Positions 22,636-33,749 of a stretch of 45,085 nucleotides of DNA are shown here, piece after piece. Position 1 is the stretch's first letter. Each line of letters opens with the position of its first letter. The notes under the pieces were generated by a model. It was not told where the DNA came from. It worked only from the letters and a program-made list of their open reading frames with translations, and searched no databases. The translations under genes and the position numbers were made by a program. Source of the DNA: Gamarada debralockiae (Eukaryota; Ascomycota; Leotiomycetes; Helotiales; Hyphodiscaceae); assembly GCA_002803225.1 (NCBI GenBank), contig NXFV01001683.1:1-45085 (forward strand). The letters are read 5' to 3'.

Positions 22636-25293
22636 TTATCCACCACGAGCAGGATTCGAAGCACAGAAGTCAAAATTTCCTGACTGGAAGTTATTTTCCC
22701 AGTACGGCGGGAATAGTACTGCCTTGCTACTAGCTCCTTGCACAGCAAAGGTCGTGACAAAAACGAGGAGCCTAGAAGATCGGACAGTCAACATTTACTC
22801 ATCAAGCATGTCTCAATAGTAAACGAAAGTACTCAAGTCGCTACATTAGGAAAGGTCGTTAGTAAATAGAGTACAGGAGACGAAACATAAGTGAGATCGA
22901 GGGTGAGAAGATCAAGAGCTGATTATCCTTACTCCGTACCACTACTGATCGCCGCTGCGAGAATATAGTTGTACTTCAAGAACCATTCAGGATATCGTTT
23001 GCGAACCCAAATTTGGACGAAGAACCTGATGACGAAATACATCGTGGCCGACGAGTTGATGCCCACTGAGAGATACCCGAGATACCAGCAGATAACCGGA
23101 GTAACGAAGTAGTTGAAGCCCGTTTTGGGAAATTGGCGGTGAAGGAAGTAGAAGGGGAGTGGGATAACGAAGCCAAGCGGGAGGGCTAGAACAATCCATT
23201 GATAGGTTCTACCGATGCTGAAAAGATACATCGACAAGGCGCCAAAGGCGATGGCCTGTGAATGAAAGTTAGATGTTGCAGGACATCGTGCAAAGTATTG
23301 GGGAACTCACATTGGAATTGAACGATTGAATGGCCTGGACCGACCAGATATTTGTACCTTGGATTGAAAGTAAGATGTCTCGTTGATTAGTAGTGATAGA
23401 AGTCATCAAGACGTAGTTGACGATTGCGCCGAAGACCGTTCCCATAATTTGTACCGTGAACGTGCATTTAGGTCTTAGCTTGCCGTATTGACCCAACTTC
23501 AAATTCTGTATCAAGAAGAGTGCTTGGGCCTGAGCATTGGCGCCAAAGGGAACAAAGTACATATTGGCGACAGGCTTTCCAGGGTGGAGATAGCCTCCAA
23601 TCAATTATATGACACTGGCGATTGGCACATTGAAACCTAGGAGTCCTGCCATGGCACCGAAGAAGAGCGTGCTCAGGAACGAGAGCGTGCACGCAATGAG
23701 AAAGCCCCACCATGGCAAAGTGGACTTGAGGCTGTAGATGCAGAACAAACCAACGACGACTGAGAATGCCAGGATAAGTATGTACCACCATGACGGGACT
23801 TCTGCATATGCAAGCATCTGACGATAGTGAAGATCGAGATTGGAAATTCTTTCTCCTCGAGCCTTTCCATGCCTTTAGTCTGTGATCTCTGCAGTAAAGA
23901 CCTAGAACTGGACGGACACGTGTAAAGTGTGACCAATTGGGCATGCTGAAAGCATCTTTTATCGCATCGTAGTTCCACAAGAATATATAACAACAGTCGC
24001 TGAAACACCGAGGTTTGTGGTGAGGAGATAGGACGCATTCGTGGCTGCGAAGAATGGAAGGCCAGTAACATCGAGCGCTGACGGGTTAAGTTCGTTGTTG
24101 ACATCGAGGGTGGCAGATTGATTGAACACCGCGAAAGAGTGGAATTGGACGTCCGCGAGAACAATTCTTAGGAGAAAAAAGGGAAGTCGAGTGCGCGCCA
24201 GATATTCGTGTAGTACAGGCCGATAAATAGACCAGTGCAAATGACAAATCCAATGAAGCTATTCGTGAGCGTGATTAGCGGGAGGAAGAGAGACGATGTC
24301 GTGATGTATCGCCAGTCGAAAGAAAGGGACAGTAGACCCAGACCCTCGTTTCCACTTGCACCGCCGAATACGTTCGTAAGCACGAGGCTGCTTCTGTTTG
24401 CGAGGCAGAATACGCTGACGTCTGTCAGGACTGGCATGATGTACTGTGGAAACAATTCCCACACCGCAGTGATGGTGAAGATCATCCAGAAGAAATTGAA
24501 CTTCTTCTTCATCTACGACTTGTCGCGATGAAGAGTCTCGATGAGAAAGTTGGGTGGCAAAATGCTAGGCCATAGCATTTTCGTCGGGTATACCTAGGTC
24601 TTCCTCAAAACGCCAGCCATGCCGTAGCCAAGTAGTTGCGAAGGCAGGAGAAGCAAGATGGCATCAACTACGTCGGGGATGATGCCGTAGAACAGCTTCT
24701 GTGTCGCAAGAACTTCGGTGGCATATGCTGCACCGGATGCTGAGCTTGCCATGATGACCAAGGCCAAGTGCTCTTTTGAGTTGAAGTTGTGAGGGTTGAA
24801 CCAGCGGCCGATGAAACCATGATTTGGAAGCATTATGGACAATGCGTTGCCTGTGATGTAGCTGATCACAGTCAAGAAGATCACTGACACGGATACGAAC
24901 TGTGGTTTGAACAAAAATATGGTTGCCAGAGCCGAACCAAACCCCGAGAGGCCGAATCCTACAATCGAGTGATACGTTATTAATTGTCTATGTCAGAGAG
25001 GACGCCGTATTTCAGTCGTACTTACCCAGGAAAAACATTCTAAACGTCCACGGATTGAGTGTGGGGTTTTCATCAATGTGCAGTGCCTTCAAGGCGATCT
25101 CCTCCATGTTCGCAACAACCTGTGGTCTTCCAGCGAACTCAACATCATTGCTCTCATACCGGATGAGATTCTCGGTCGATATCACAGAGTTCCGATCCTT
25201 CCGAATCGACTTCGCATCTTCCATGGAGGTTGTCGATGCAGCATCCATAATGTCCATTTCAAGTTTCTCGTCACTGAGACGAGAGGTAGCCAT
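22636..25293 (-). pseudogene. oligopeptide transporter (OPT family), multiply disrupted
   Basis: OPT family sequence runs the whole length: an acidic N-terminus, NPWTFRMFFLG (before an intron at 25025), FLTVISYITGNALSIMLP, KKKFNFFWMIFTITAVWE, then IGGYLHPGKPVANMYFVPFG, FNYFVTPVICWYLGYLS, and, after an intron at 22772-22932, VLFPPYWENNFQSGNFDF. OPT proteins import small peptides with protons. The copy is dead. Stops lie at 24594-24596, 24513-24515 and about 24169, and one within IASVI-stop-LIGGYLHPG near 23606. The frame shifts near 24125, 23985 and again between about 23820 and 23900. Two of the stops are TAA where a Gln CAA is expected. Confidence 0.85.
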
Positions 25294-27047
25294 TTAAGCG
25301 TCAACGCTTCAAAATTTGGAGTAGAGTCAATAGATCTTGTCGATTTCGACATCGCATCACCGGTGCACGAACTAGATAATATGTAGAATGTGTGGTCAAC
25401 CACATCCTCTGTCTTCGGCCCTCAAGGAGAAGATAACGGGGCGCGCGGAGATGCATGGACAAAAGCCACAAGGTATTGAATTCAACGTATATCAGTCCGT
25501 GAGGTACTCAACATGGGTGGGATGTTATTCTGGAGACACGGGACAGTAGAGGAATTTCTCAGAACAATCAATCATATGGAAGTACTTTATCAGAAAACAA
25601 AGCAATGGTACAAACTTGATACAAACTGAACAATGCACTTGCTTTGTTGAAAAGGATACCATGGAGTCGGATCGACGCTACCCGCAGCCACAATCTTGAC
25701 AGTCAGCGCAGCCCAGAATCGTTATCTGAAACCGCAGCATAAACGCACTCCAAATCATCATTTGAGGCACAGTCCAAACGTGAAAACAACATACTTCCAA
25801 TGCTATCAATGGAAAAAGAATGTTTGCGGATGTTTTGAGCATGAAATGGGGAGGAATCTTGCCTGCGATTCGATGGTTCTTCTAACTGTGGATTGCTATG
25901 AGAACGGCTTATCACTAGACCTGAGGGGGGCTTGCCGGCTCTGGCGCATCTGAAATATGAGGTATACTGCATTGAAAGGCTGTGCACTTTGTGTTTTGAT
26001 GAATAGAATGTTGCTAGGTGTTGTACTTGAAGAGAACGAGGGTAAGCGACTGTGAGAAATAAGCTCATCACGTGTTGTCACTTGGGAAATCCTAGGACTG
26101 TTCAGATGTCAAAACGGGATTTGAGAACCTAATCTCTTGCTAAGATGTCTTTTCAGATTATGGATCGGTAACAGAAATAGTTTCCTTGTCGAGCCAGGTA
26201 CCTCGACGTCTGAAGCATTTGCCCCTGAAAGCCGAACTCCTTATCCCCTTTTCTACCAAACTAAGAGGATCCGGGGGCCATCTGTTTGAACTCTTCATTC
26301 TTCAGCACATTACCCCTTTTCCTTCCCTAATGAGCCCGAAAACGATCATCTGCTCGCTCACTATGCTAAGAAGGTTCTCATGTTTCATAGGTCCACGTTA
26401 ATGTATAGTAGGGTACAGTGAGACAATAGCAGGTCACGTGGCTTAGAATCACATGCTACATGTGACGATTTGCCGGGCTTCGCTGGAAATAGCACTGAAA
26501 CCTAATGCATTTAAAATTTCGCGAATAAAATGACTTATATATTGAAATCTTTGTTAGAAGGGACTGTCAAAGTTGCCACAAACCCTTAAGCAAATCATCA
26601 CTCGGCACGTGATGAGAATTGCTCTGCTTTTTGTTATGAGGATCCTGAAAACTCAGCATATCCGCTGGACTTCTCCTTTCTAATTTTAAAGGGATACTGT
26701 GTAAGGTTGTGAGCTGGAATCATCGCCTCGACTTTCCTTTCTCGTTCCGAGTTTGCTTGCCTTACAGTGAAATGGTGAATGATTTGTGGATTAAGCGAGG
26801 TCCTGGAAGCAGAGCAAACTTCCAGGCCATTCGGAGTTTTCGAATTTTGCGGCCCTTTATTACGGTATATCGATCTCAGAACTGCATCATGAGACTTTGG
26901 GATGCCTTCTGTGATTAATAGCATTACAGCGAGTCTATGACATGACACAGCGCCAGCCACGGCCCATGATCCCAACCCCAGACAGTGACTAATTTTTACA
27001 AATACTAGACCTTCCTTCACCCAACCAATAATGCCAACATGAGAGCA
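25294..27047. other. intergenic, 1.75 kb, no gene supported
   Basis: The first part is the former OPT promoter side. Frames such as the minus-strand one at 26634-27020 lack a good ATG and family resemblance. CACGTG occurs at 26437-26442 and again near 26605, and CACGTG-like words recur, but I cannot assign a regulator. No repeat is obvious. Confidence 0.4.
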
Positions 27048-28996
27048 TCATATAAGTAGAACACTTATTCCTAACCTTTTCATAGCAGTTTTCCAGTCAC
27101 ACGGACCGGAAATCCGTTCACCGCTCTCAATCCGAGCAGCCCAGCACTCCTCAACGATTGCTACAGATGTATCCAAGTTTTTGAAGCATTGGCCTCGTAA
27201 CTTGGCGCTATTCGCAATGCCCCTGAATTCATCCTCACATGGCGGCATGGCCATGCATCCAGCGATACAGAATGGCCAAACTAAGTCGCGTGTCCGATGG
27301 CTTTCGCGGAGGGCATGGAAGGCACCAATGGTCCTCTGAACACTCTCCCGTATCTCCGGCAGCTCAGGATATGCGCCCGATAGCACCACATGCAGATATG
27401 TAAGCGCCGCACAGCCAAAGACATTGGTCACGGATCGAGTTTCCAACTCTATTCCTCCATCTTGACGGATTTCGGAGGATAATGGCATGGCATTGGCGTT
27501 TCTGGCCAGACAATCGTTCAGCCGCTGCTCGATGCAAGTGGCCCGACGAGCCAACTCTCGCATACTTAGGTTGCCATTTTGCTGACACTCCATCTTCCAG
27601 TTTTCCAACCCCGCGATTTCCATAATGATAGCTATTACCCAATTCTTGCAGCCCATCAACTTGCATAGCTGAATGTTACTGCTTTCATCGTTAAGAAGAG
27701 GCAATAGCCAGCCGGGACATGATGGCTGTGATCCAGTGGTCGCACAAGACAGCGTATCAAACCACACAAAGGCGGTCATGAAAAAATTGAGAGCCATAAG
27801 ATCACTTCGCGATAATGAAACTGGGTCGAGGAGCTCATCATCCCAGCGATGCACAGATAATGGAATTGATGGCATCGTTCTGAAAGAGGGAGTTGGTGCT
27901 GCATAGCAGCTCTTCATGTCTTGGGCTAAGGCCTTTGCTCCTTGCAGGTGTGTTTCCCAATTACTGTTGTCTCCTCTGAGGACCTGTCAGGTGCACTCAG
28001 TTAGTCTTAATGCAAACTAATATTCGCGCATGTAGCAATTAGGGATTAACAGGGACTTACCTCAAATGAGACTAACTGAATCATACAACCAAGACTCCCG
28101 ATTTGTATCGTCATGTCGTTAGTTTTTCGAGTACTCTCTGAATCCTCTATGTGACGCCTCAATCCCGTGAGAGCCAGTGTATGGTGTCTCTCCATATCTT
28201 CCAGAATGTTGAGACTGCAGAGGGTGACAGGGTCGTAAGTCGTGGAGGCCTGAATGTGATATTCGCTAAGACTGAGAACTGCATAAAAGAAGGCTGGAGT
28301 TCGAAGGATGAGACTTAGGAGCCAACCCCGGCCCCCTTCAGCTGGATGGGGTCTGTAAAAGGGGAATTGTAGAGGGAACACAAAGTCCAAGTAGTGCATA
28401 AGTATGCAAGATTCTCTCTCATTAAGATTTGATAAAACGGGGCTTCCATGCTGCCGATGGAGAAGTGCTGCAGGCCCTAAGGCTGGAAAGCAAGCATCAT
28501 CCGGCATCCGACTTACTCGGGGTAAAGCTATCTGAGAAAAGTCATGCTCCATCGAGAGAGAAGAGAAGATTTGTCCTGCAGCTCCAGTGGAGCCGTTTTC
28601 TTCACTGTCATCATCGTCCTCGGATCCAATTGATTCGATAGCTGCCAATTGATGGTTGGTTACACACGGCATCTTGGCATCCGCCAGAGTCTGCTGTGGT
28701 AGTGGGACTTCGGCGATATTTGGAGAGGATCCTGTGCCGGGGTTCAATTGAGAACTCCAGTTTTTCGGATTACGAAGAAGTCGTTTCTTCTTATTAGTCT
28801 CCTTGATTTTTTGCTTGATCTTTTCCATTTCCTCCCTTTCTCGCTGACCTCCATCCATCCATGCTGGCTTCTTTCCGTACCCATGGCAGGTAATTCGAAG
28901 CGAGTTACATCTTTCACAGGCAATGTTCGTCTCATCGCATTTAATCTTCCGAATCCGACAAGTCCAACATGCGCTGTAACTTCGTGGCTTTATCAT
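27048..28996 (-). CDS. Zn2Cys6 fungal transcription factor
   Basis: Two exons fit, 28996-28061 and 27983-27048, with a 77-base GT-AG intron, giving 623 residues. The binuclear zinc cluster is at the very N-terminus: CWTCRIRKIKC, then CERCNSLRITC, Cys at 10, 13, 20, 27, 30 and 37. A basic, Lys-rich linker follows (KIKQKIKETNKKKRLL), then a long, mostly helical C-terminal half of the fungal regulator type with an N-P-F/HYLDFVFPLQFPFYRP-like start near residue 220. It should bind CGG-containing sites in the nucleus. The frame extends upstream to a GTG at 29053, but the first ATG is at 28996. No obvious target cluster surrounds it. The nearest neighbours are a dead OPT gene and repeats. It looks intact. 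Confidence 0.88.
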
Positions 28997-29370
28997 GATT
29001 GGCCTTGAAGTCGAAAAGTGACCGGGTGGATTTGGGTTGTAGATACAATTCACTTCGCAAGATACAAGACGGAAGTTTAGTAAATGCTAATTTAGTATTA
29101 TCCCCTTTCAGAAGATATCACAAGAGAAGGTATTTTCATACTGGCAAAGTTCTGTGGGAACAGATAACTTGACTCAAGTAATACCTTAATGTTCCTTTGG
29201 TTCTTACCCCTCAACAATACCTTTTCCAGGCACATTATGACTGTATGAGGCAATAGGGATCAAGCTCGCGCGGTTGATACGGACGCATACTTTGCCAGTT
29301 GAGAAAACGGCCGTCACCGTTGAGCATCTCCGCGGCTTCCCCAACTAGTGTGTGTACGCGAGAATCGCAA
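28997..29370. other. promoter side of the Zn2Cys6 gene
   Basis: The 374 bases upstream of the regulator end at a large palindromic repeat. No other feature is seen. Confidence 0.4.
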
Positions 29371-29805
29371 TTCCTCAAAAAAAAAAGCGACACCACATAA
29401 ATCATAGAACTTAAACTACTTATAACTCCACATATATAGCTCTAGACTACTTAATATGTAAGATGAATAATTATTATACTTAGTTCTTGTATTTGACTTT
29501 AAGATTAAGACTATATAAGTGTTTTGGCTGTGTTTTAATAAGGTCCCTCGAAATCGGGCTCTGTGTCGTGGAACTTGTATCGAGGCCTTAAATATAAGGC
29601 TTTAACATTCTAGGTTGAAAGCGCGATTTCGAAGACTTTATTAAAACACAGCTAAAACACCTTTATATTTATTATATCTTAAGGAAAAATACAGTTATAT
29701 AGTATAATTAATTTATATATTATATAAACCTAACTAGACTTATAGTGGTTGAGTTATAAGTGGGTTAAATTTTATGATTTTTGTAGTGTCGCGGTTTTTG
29801 AGGAA
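29371..29805. repeat. 435-bp near-palindrome (foldback element)
   Basis: The outer arms match over about 60 bases: TTCCTCAAAAA then GCGACACCACA and ACTTATAACT on the left, and the same words inverted at the right end (GTGTCGC, TTTTTGAGGAA). The similarity does not stop at the ends. An inner pair, GTGTTTTGGCTGTGTTTTAA (near 29519) and its inverse TTAAAACACAGCTAAAACAC (near 29642), surrounds a central loop of about 60 bases. Almost the whole element can fold into one long hairpin. It is AT-rich with no ORF. No certain target duplication is visible. Confidence 0.82.
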
Positions 29806-30004
29806 GCTTGATTTTTGGTGCACCAACGCATATGAGATCCCGCTCCAAATCCCGTCCCGCCTCAAATCCCGTCACGCCTCAAATCTCAGGCAAAACATGT
29901 GCCCACTATCAACTTAAAAACGACACTATTAAATAACTACTAATTATTTTATCTTGAAATTAACAATATAAAGAAACAAATTATTAATTTGAATATTATA
30001 CAAC

Positions 30005-31186
30005 TTGGAGTTAGCTATTTGAACCGCATTAGTAGCTTAATTGGCCGTCCCCTTCGATTTTCAATTTACTACCCATCCTCTACTACCTCTACAGGAACTA
30101 TTGAAACTACTGGATTTGCTTTTATAGGAGCCGTCTCTGTCTTTCGCACTACTGGAGCAGTCTTTTTGGCCTTGGAGGCTACTGCTTTTGTCTTCTCTGA
30201 AGGTGCTGTCTGAGAACCAGGATTCGCAGTCTACGAGTCTTTAGTTAATTGAACTGCAGCTTATTGAACCTCCTTCTCTTCCTTTAACTGCTTATTTTTC
30301 AAGGCATTAGCAGCTCTCTGAATCTTCCTTTCTCTTATACCTTAGTCTGAGCAAGCTCTTCAACGTCCTTCATTGCCTAATTGTAATAGAAGTACAAGAG
30401 AAAAGGAACAGGATCTGCAAGTTTATGGGCAACTTCATATGGGCAACTTTTATATGGGCGACTTCATCCCTCCTGTTGCCCTACAGCTACCTGTAGCTGT
30501 TACAGCAAGGTTCTTGACAATTTGACTAGTTAGCGGCATTCCTTGGTCAGTTAGCTTGTTAATATGACCAATTAAGGCCTCTTCTTACTTGTTAGTAAGA
30601 CATTAATAGTAAATGAGATGGTCTTCTTCCTAGTCTTTTTGAGGCCTCTTGTGACAGCTCAATGAAATGGAGTCTCACACATTGAAGGCTTTTCGAAGAA
30701 GTGCTGTATTGTACGAAAATACTAAGCTAAGGAGAGAAGGAAAAGGTTCTACGAGTACACGATCTAATATATCTAAAGGATGCGCTAGCGAGCTCGGCCC
30801 CTCGCGTGTCGACGCGTCAAGTCTAGTCCTTTCCTCCTTTCCTCCCTTTCGCCTTGATCGCGAGAGCTTTTCGGACCTTTTCCGACAGCGCCCCCGAGCA
30901 CTCGGCAGCGCGATTCCATATCCGGTCTCCGAAAGGGATTTACTTGAGAGCTGACGGACTAGTCTTGCCCCCTTGGACGTAAGAGATGAATCCCTGGCCT
31001 TGCGGATCTGCTGTATACGTGTACAGGCGATATTCACCAGAACTGTCACACCTCTGACGCGTTTTGATACTAAAGTACAGTCCACTCCAAAGAAGTCAGC
31101 CGCTTTGCTGTAATCTGCAAATATTCTTGCGCGAAATGGAAAGCAACTGCCTTAGAAATTCGTGCAGATTTATCTGCTCTAGCCAT
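30005..31186 (-). pseudogene. pogo/Fot1-like transposase remnant, internally deleted and split by a solo LTR
   Basis: On the minus strand an ATG at 31184-31186 opens a transposase N-terminus that soon shifts frame to a helix-turn-helix (DYSKAADFFGVDCTLVSKRVRG). The LTR at 30650-31050 interrupts it exactly there. Beyond the LTR the reading resumes (LKKTRKKTISF), then shifts to LIGHINKLTDQGMPLTSQIV, a CENP-B/Tc5-type HTH block. The DDE catalytic core is missing. After about 30400 only a charged C-terminal region with stops remains, to about 30005. Pogo-like elements insert at TA; the outer ends were not found. Confidence 0.72.
30650..31050. mobile_element. solo LTR of a retrotransposon, 401 bp, with 5-bp target duplication
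   Basis: The element begins TGTGACAG and ends CTGTCACA, the TG...CA form of LTRs, and is flanked on both sides by CCTCT (30645-30649 and 31051-31055). Its base composition is clearly more GC-rich than the surrounding AT-rich remnant. No second LTR or internal gag/pol lies nearby, so it is what is left after recombination between the two LTRs. It sits inside the HTH of a transposase remnant, giving a clear order of insertions. The long frame on its minus strand is not a gene. Confidence 0.85.
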
Positions 31187-31645
31187 GATTTTATTTGTAG
31201 TAGTGAAGCTTAGAAAGTGGGGTTTTGCCAGAGGCGGGATTTTCAAGCGGAATCTCGGTTACGACGCTGACTTCCCTGCCCGAAAACACGGCGTCGCATT
31301 TGATTGGCGGCATCCAAATGGTCAAACGAACTCCGCGGGCGAAATATTTCAAGAATTTTGCAAGTTTTTTGTACGGTTAGAAATTCAAAGGTTGAAACCT
31401 AGTCGGTCTTTCTCCGATAGCCTGGATGGCCTCGTGTGTGGCTAGGAAAAGAATAGGGTGTGTGTTCATGTGACTAGGGTTTGAGACATACCGGATCATG
31501 ATACAAACCTGTTGGAACTTGGTCATTCAAGTGGAAGAATCAAGTGTGTGAAATTAAAGCATGAGCGTCTCTAAAGACCTAAGTTCATGGGCATACCAAT
31601 AAATTTGAAGGGAGATTCACAACCATTGTGTGAACGGTACATACG
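31187..31645. other. upstream flank of the transposase remnant; 3' side of the bZIP gene
   Basis: The first part probably still belongs to the pogo-like element, since short words such as GGCGGGATTT recur inverted near 29850-29880. The rest is spacer. No gene is seen. Confidence 0.35.
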
Positions 31646-32344
31646 TCATAAATGCCCCTCCTGCCAAGCCATCGGGGACAGATTCATACGCAGAGCATCA
31701 TTGTCTGCTTCAATCCGCTTCAAAGTTTTATTCTGCATGTTGAAAGCAATATGAAGCTTCTTGCAAGTCTCATCCAGCTCTTTGCATTTTTCTTTCCAAG
31801 TCCTCACATCATCCAGAAGTTTCTTCCGCTCCTCTTCTCGTCTTTGACGATATGCGCGTTGTGAGAGTCTATTTTGTGTTCTGCGGTGCTAATGGGAGAG
31901 TTAGCAAACTGCCATCAAAGTTGCAGAATTGGAAAATTTCAAGTACCTTCACCTTCAGAGATTCCTGCAAAAGGTATTGATGGCAATCCTCTTTCGTCGA
32001 AAGTTCCCCGTTAAAAGCCTTCACGTTACCAGCGTCGGGAATCATTTGTGAAGCGAAATAAGAATCACTGGAGTTGCCTTGATGCGATTCGAATGAGTAG
32101 TCTTCGGGACAGGCTTCATCGTCAATATAAGATGTAACAGCGCCATCGGTAACATACTACAGTTACAATCATTAGCTTGAGTCAATTGCAAATCAAAATT
32201 TGGAAATCTCACAGCTGGAAACCGATGATCGAACCATGTCAAGACCATATTTTCGGAAGCTGAGGTACTAACAGCTGATAGATCTTCTGAGATTAAGTGG
32301 CACGGCTCAGAAAATCTCCAACTGCAGAGATTCAAACCATCCAT
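31646..32344 (-). CDS. small bZIP transcription factor
   Basis: Three exons fit in one frame: 32344-32213, 32156-31947 and 31888-31646, both introns GT-AG, giving 194 residues. The bZIP domain is at the C-terminus: HRRTQNRLSQRAYRQRRE (residues 115-132) with the invariant N120-x7-R128, then a coiled coil of about 50 residues (KLLDDVRTWKEKCKEL onward) ending eight or so residues before the stop. The N-terminal 114 residues are acidic and rich in Ser, with no known domain. It should bind AP-1-like sites as a dimer in the nucleus. The DUF3425 region that follows the bZIP in many fungal relatives is absent. A TATA-like box lies at 32461-32470, and an in-frame TGA lies just upstream of the ATG, both favouring this start. 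Confidence 0.78.
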
Positions 32345-32460
32345 TATTAGTGATCAGACTCGATATTGTATTGGCATTCCAATTCTTCTTTAGCATAAAA
32401 AGACGAGTGAATACACAGACTTCTTTGTAGAGAGTTGCCAAGAATTCTGGGCCTTCGGTA

Positions 32461-32470
32461 TATATATAAA
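32461..32470 (-). promoter_or_regulatory. TATA-like box upstream of the bZIP gene
   Basis: TTTATATATA on the minus strand lies about 120 bases upstream of the ATG at 32344. Confidence 0.45.
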
Positions 32471-32479
32471 TGGTTCGAT

Positions 32480-33305
32480 TCATGCATTCGGTAGAGCTGC
32501 TACATACTCGGAAGCCAAGTGGTACCCAATCATACACAATCCCCACCCTTCAAGGTTTTTATCAAGATGAGATTGATAAGTGGTCAAGATCATGCAAGGT
32601 CCAAGCAGCCAGATTACTTGGGATGCACAGACCACTGTAGCTTTCCAATTTCTAACGGTGCCGCATTCAGTGCGGTGTACTGAGTTGTAAATCATTGGGT
32701 ACAAGACGTCGTGCCGTCGGACGGCGTAGCCGAAAAGCTTGTCATCAAATTCGGAGGCCACGGAAATTTGAAAGAGGAAAGATTGAACGGCGGCAGAAAG
32801 TCGAGTCGAGACTCCCGATTTCGTTCTTGTATGAAATAATCCCCAGTTAACTTTCTTTCGTTGCACTTCCGCCTTTCTGCGGGTGCAAAAACGACGTGGC
32901 ACGCAGAACGGATCTTGCTGAAACTCGGGTACCTCAGCCGGACAACCTATGGCAATCGGAAACAGGATGGACGACGTTGCGATCTCGCCGATCTCAGACC
33001 CATCCAGAGCAGAGCCTGATTGCGATGCTTATCTGTCGAACTTTGAAATGTGTTCATGATTTTGGACAAGCCAACTGGTCATGTGCTAAGTATGCATATT
33101 GCTGGAAGGGGTCGTTTCTTAGTCTAAGCTTCTTCTAAGAATATCAGCGGCTTCACCGACTTACCATCGGAAGATAAATGGATCGATGATCTCTCACTGG
33201 GAGCTGCTCGACAGCCATACATATAACTACAAACAACGTATTTGGAAATAGCTGCGGCCAAGACCCTGTTTCCAAGAGCCGCCAGGTCTCTTGGCACTGT
33301 TGCAT
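32480..33305 (-). CDS. unrecognised protein-coding region, possibly multi-exon
   Basis: Two coding-like segments lie on the minus strand. The first, from an ATG at 33303-33305, reads MQQCQETWRLLETGSW, then LFVVICMAVEQLPV, and stops at a good donor (GTAAGT at about 33164). The second, from about 33010 to 32480, reads EIGEIATSSILFPIAIGCP, then FCVPRRFCTRRKAE, SAAVQSFLFQISVASEFDD and LYPMIYNSVH, with a hydrophobic segment (VVCASQVIWLLGPCMILTTY). The low repetition and mixed composition look like real protein, but I do not know the family. The phases of the two segments do not join with the obvious acceptor, so there may be a small middle exon, or the gene may be broken. It could share regulation with the bZIP gene, whose start lies just downstream. 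Confidence 0.35.
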
Positions 33306-33749
33306 CGTAAGGAGATCAGTTCCAATATTTGATTCACGTTATTTCAGACCAACCATGGCCTCTGGGGAAGTCACATGAAAGCACCAAAGTTCAAAAGGGT
33401 GGTACAAAAGACAGACTCCGTACTTCCGGGGAGGTACGCAAGGTTCAGAGGTGGGCACCGATAATGCATATGACAAGTGTGGCGTTATTACAGCGGGTGA
33501 GTGGCCAATATAAGGCGAGGTGCTGACACAATCAATGGTTACACTGCATAATAACTTCAATCTTGATGCTATTTTCACTGAGTTCAGCTTACAGTGTAAC
33601 TACCCCTAAAGAATCATCTACCACAGCGAATTGAAGGTTACAATGGAAAACTTTAGTATGGGGGAAAGCCCAGTAGCTCAAGACCGCCAAGCCAATATCT
33701 GGTGCCTCATTATTCTCCCAAAGAGCCTGGGCTTGAGCCGCGAAAATAC
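33306..33749. other. divergent intergenic region, no gene
   Basis: The 444 bases lie between the minus-strand unrecognised gene and the plus-strand Zn2Cys6 remnant, and presumably hold both promoters. No distinctive element is seen. Confidence 0.4.

Noticed and set aside
26634..27020. Minus-strand open frame of 128 codons
   Set aside because: It starts at GTG, has no family resemblance, no splice sites and mixed composition; chance frame in spacer.
29010..29053. Longer N-terminus for the Zn2Cys6 protein
   Set aside because: The upstream start would be GTG; the first ATG is at 28996, just before the zinc cluster.
30675..31085. Minus-strand open frame of 136 codons
   Set aside because: It lies almost wholly within the solo LTR and is better explained by the LTR's GC-rich composition.
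32896..33138. Plus-strand frame of 80 codons
   Set aside because: It is the complement of the minus-strand coding-like segment, which reads far more like protein.
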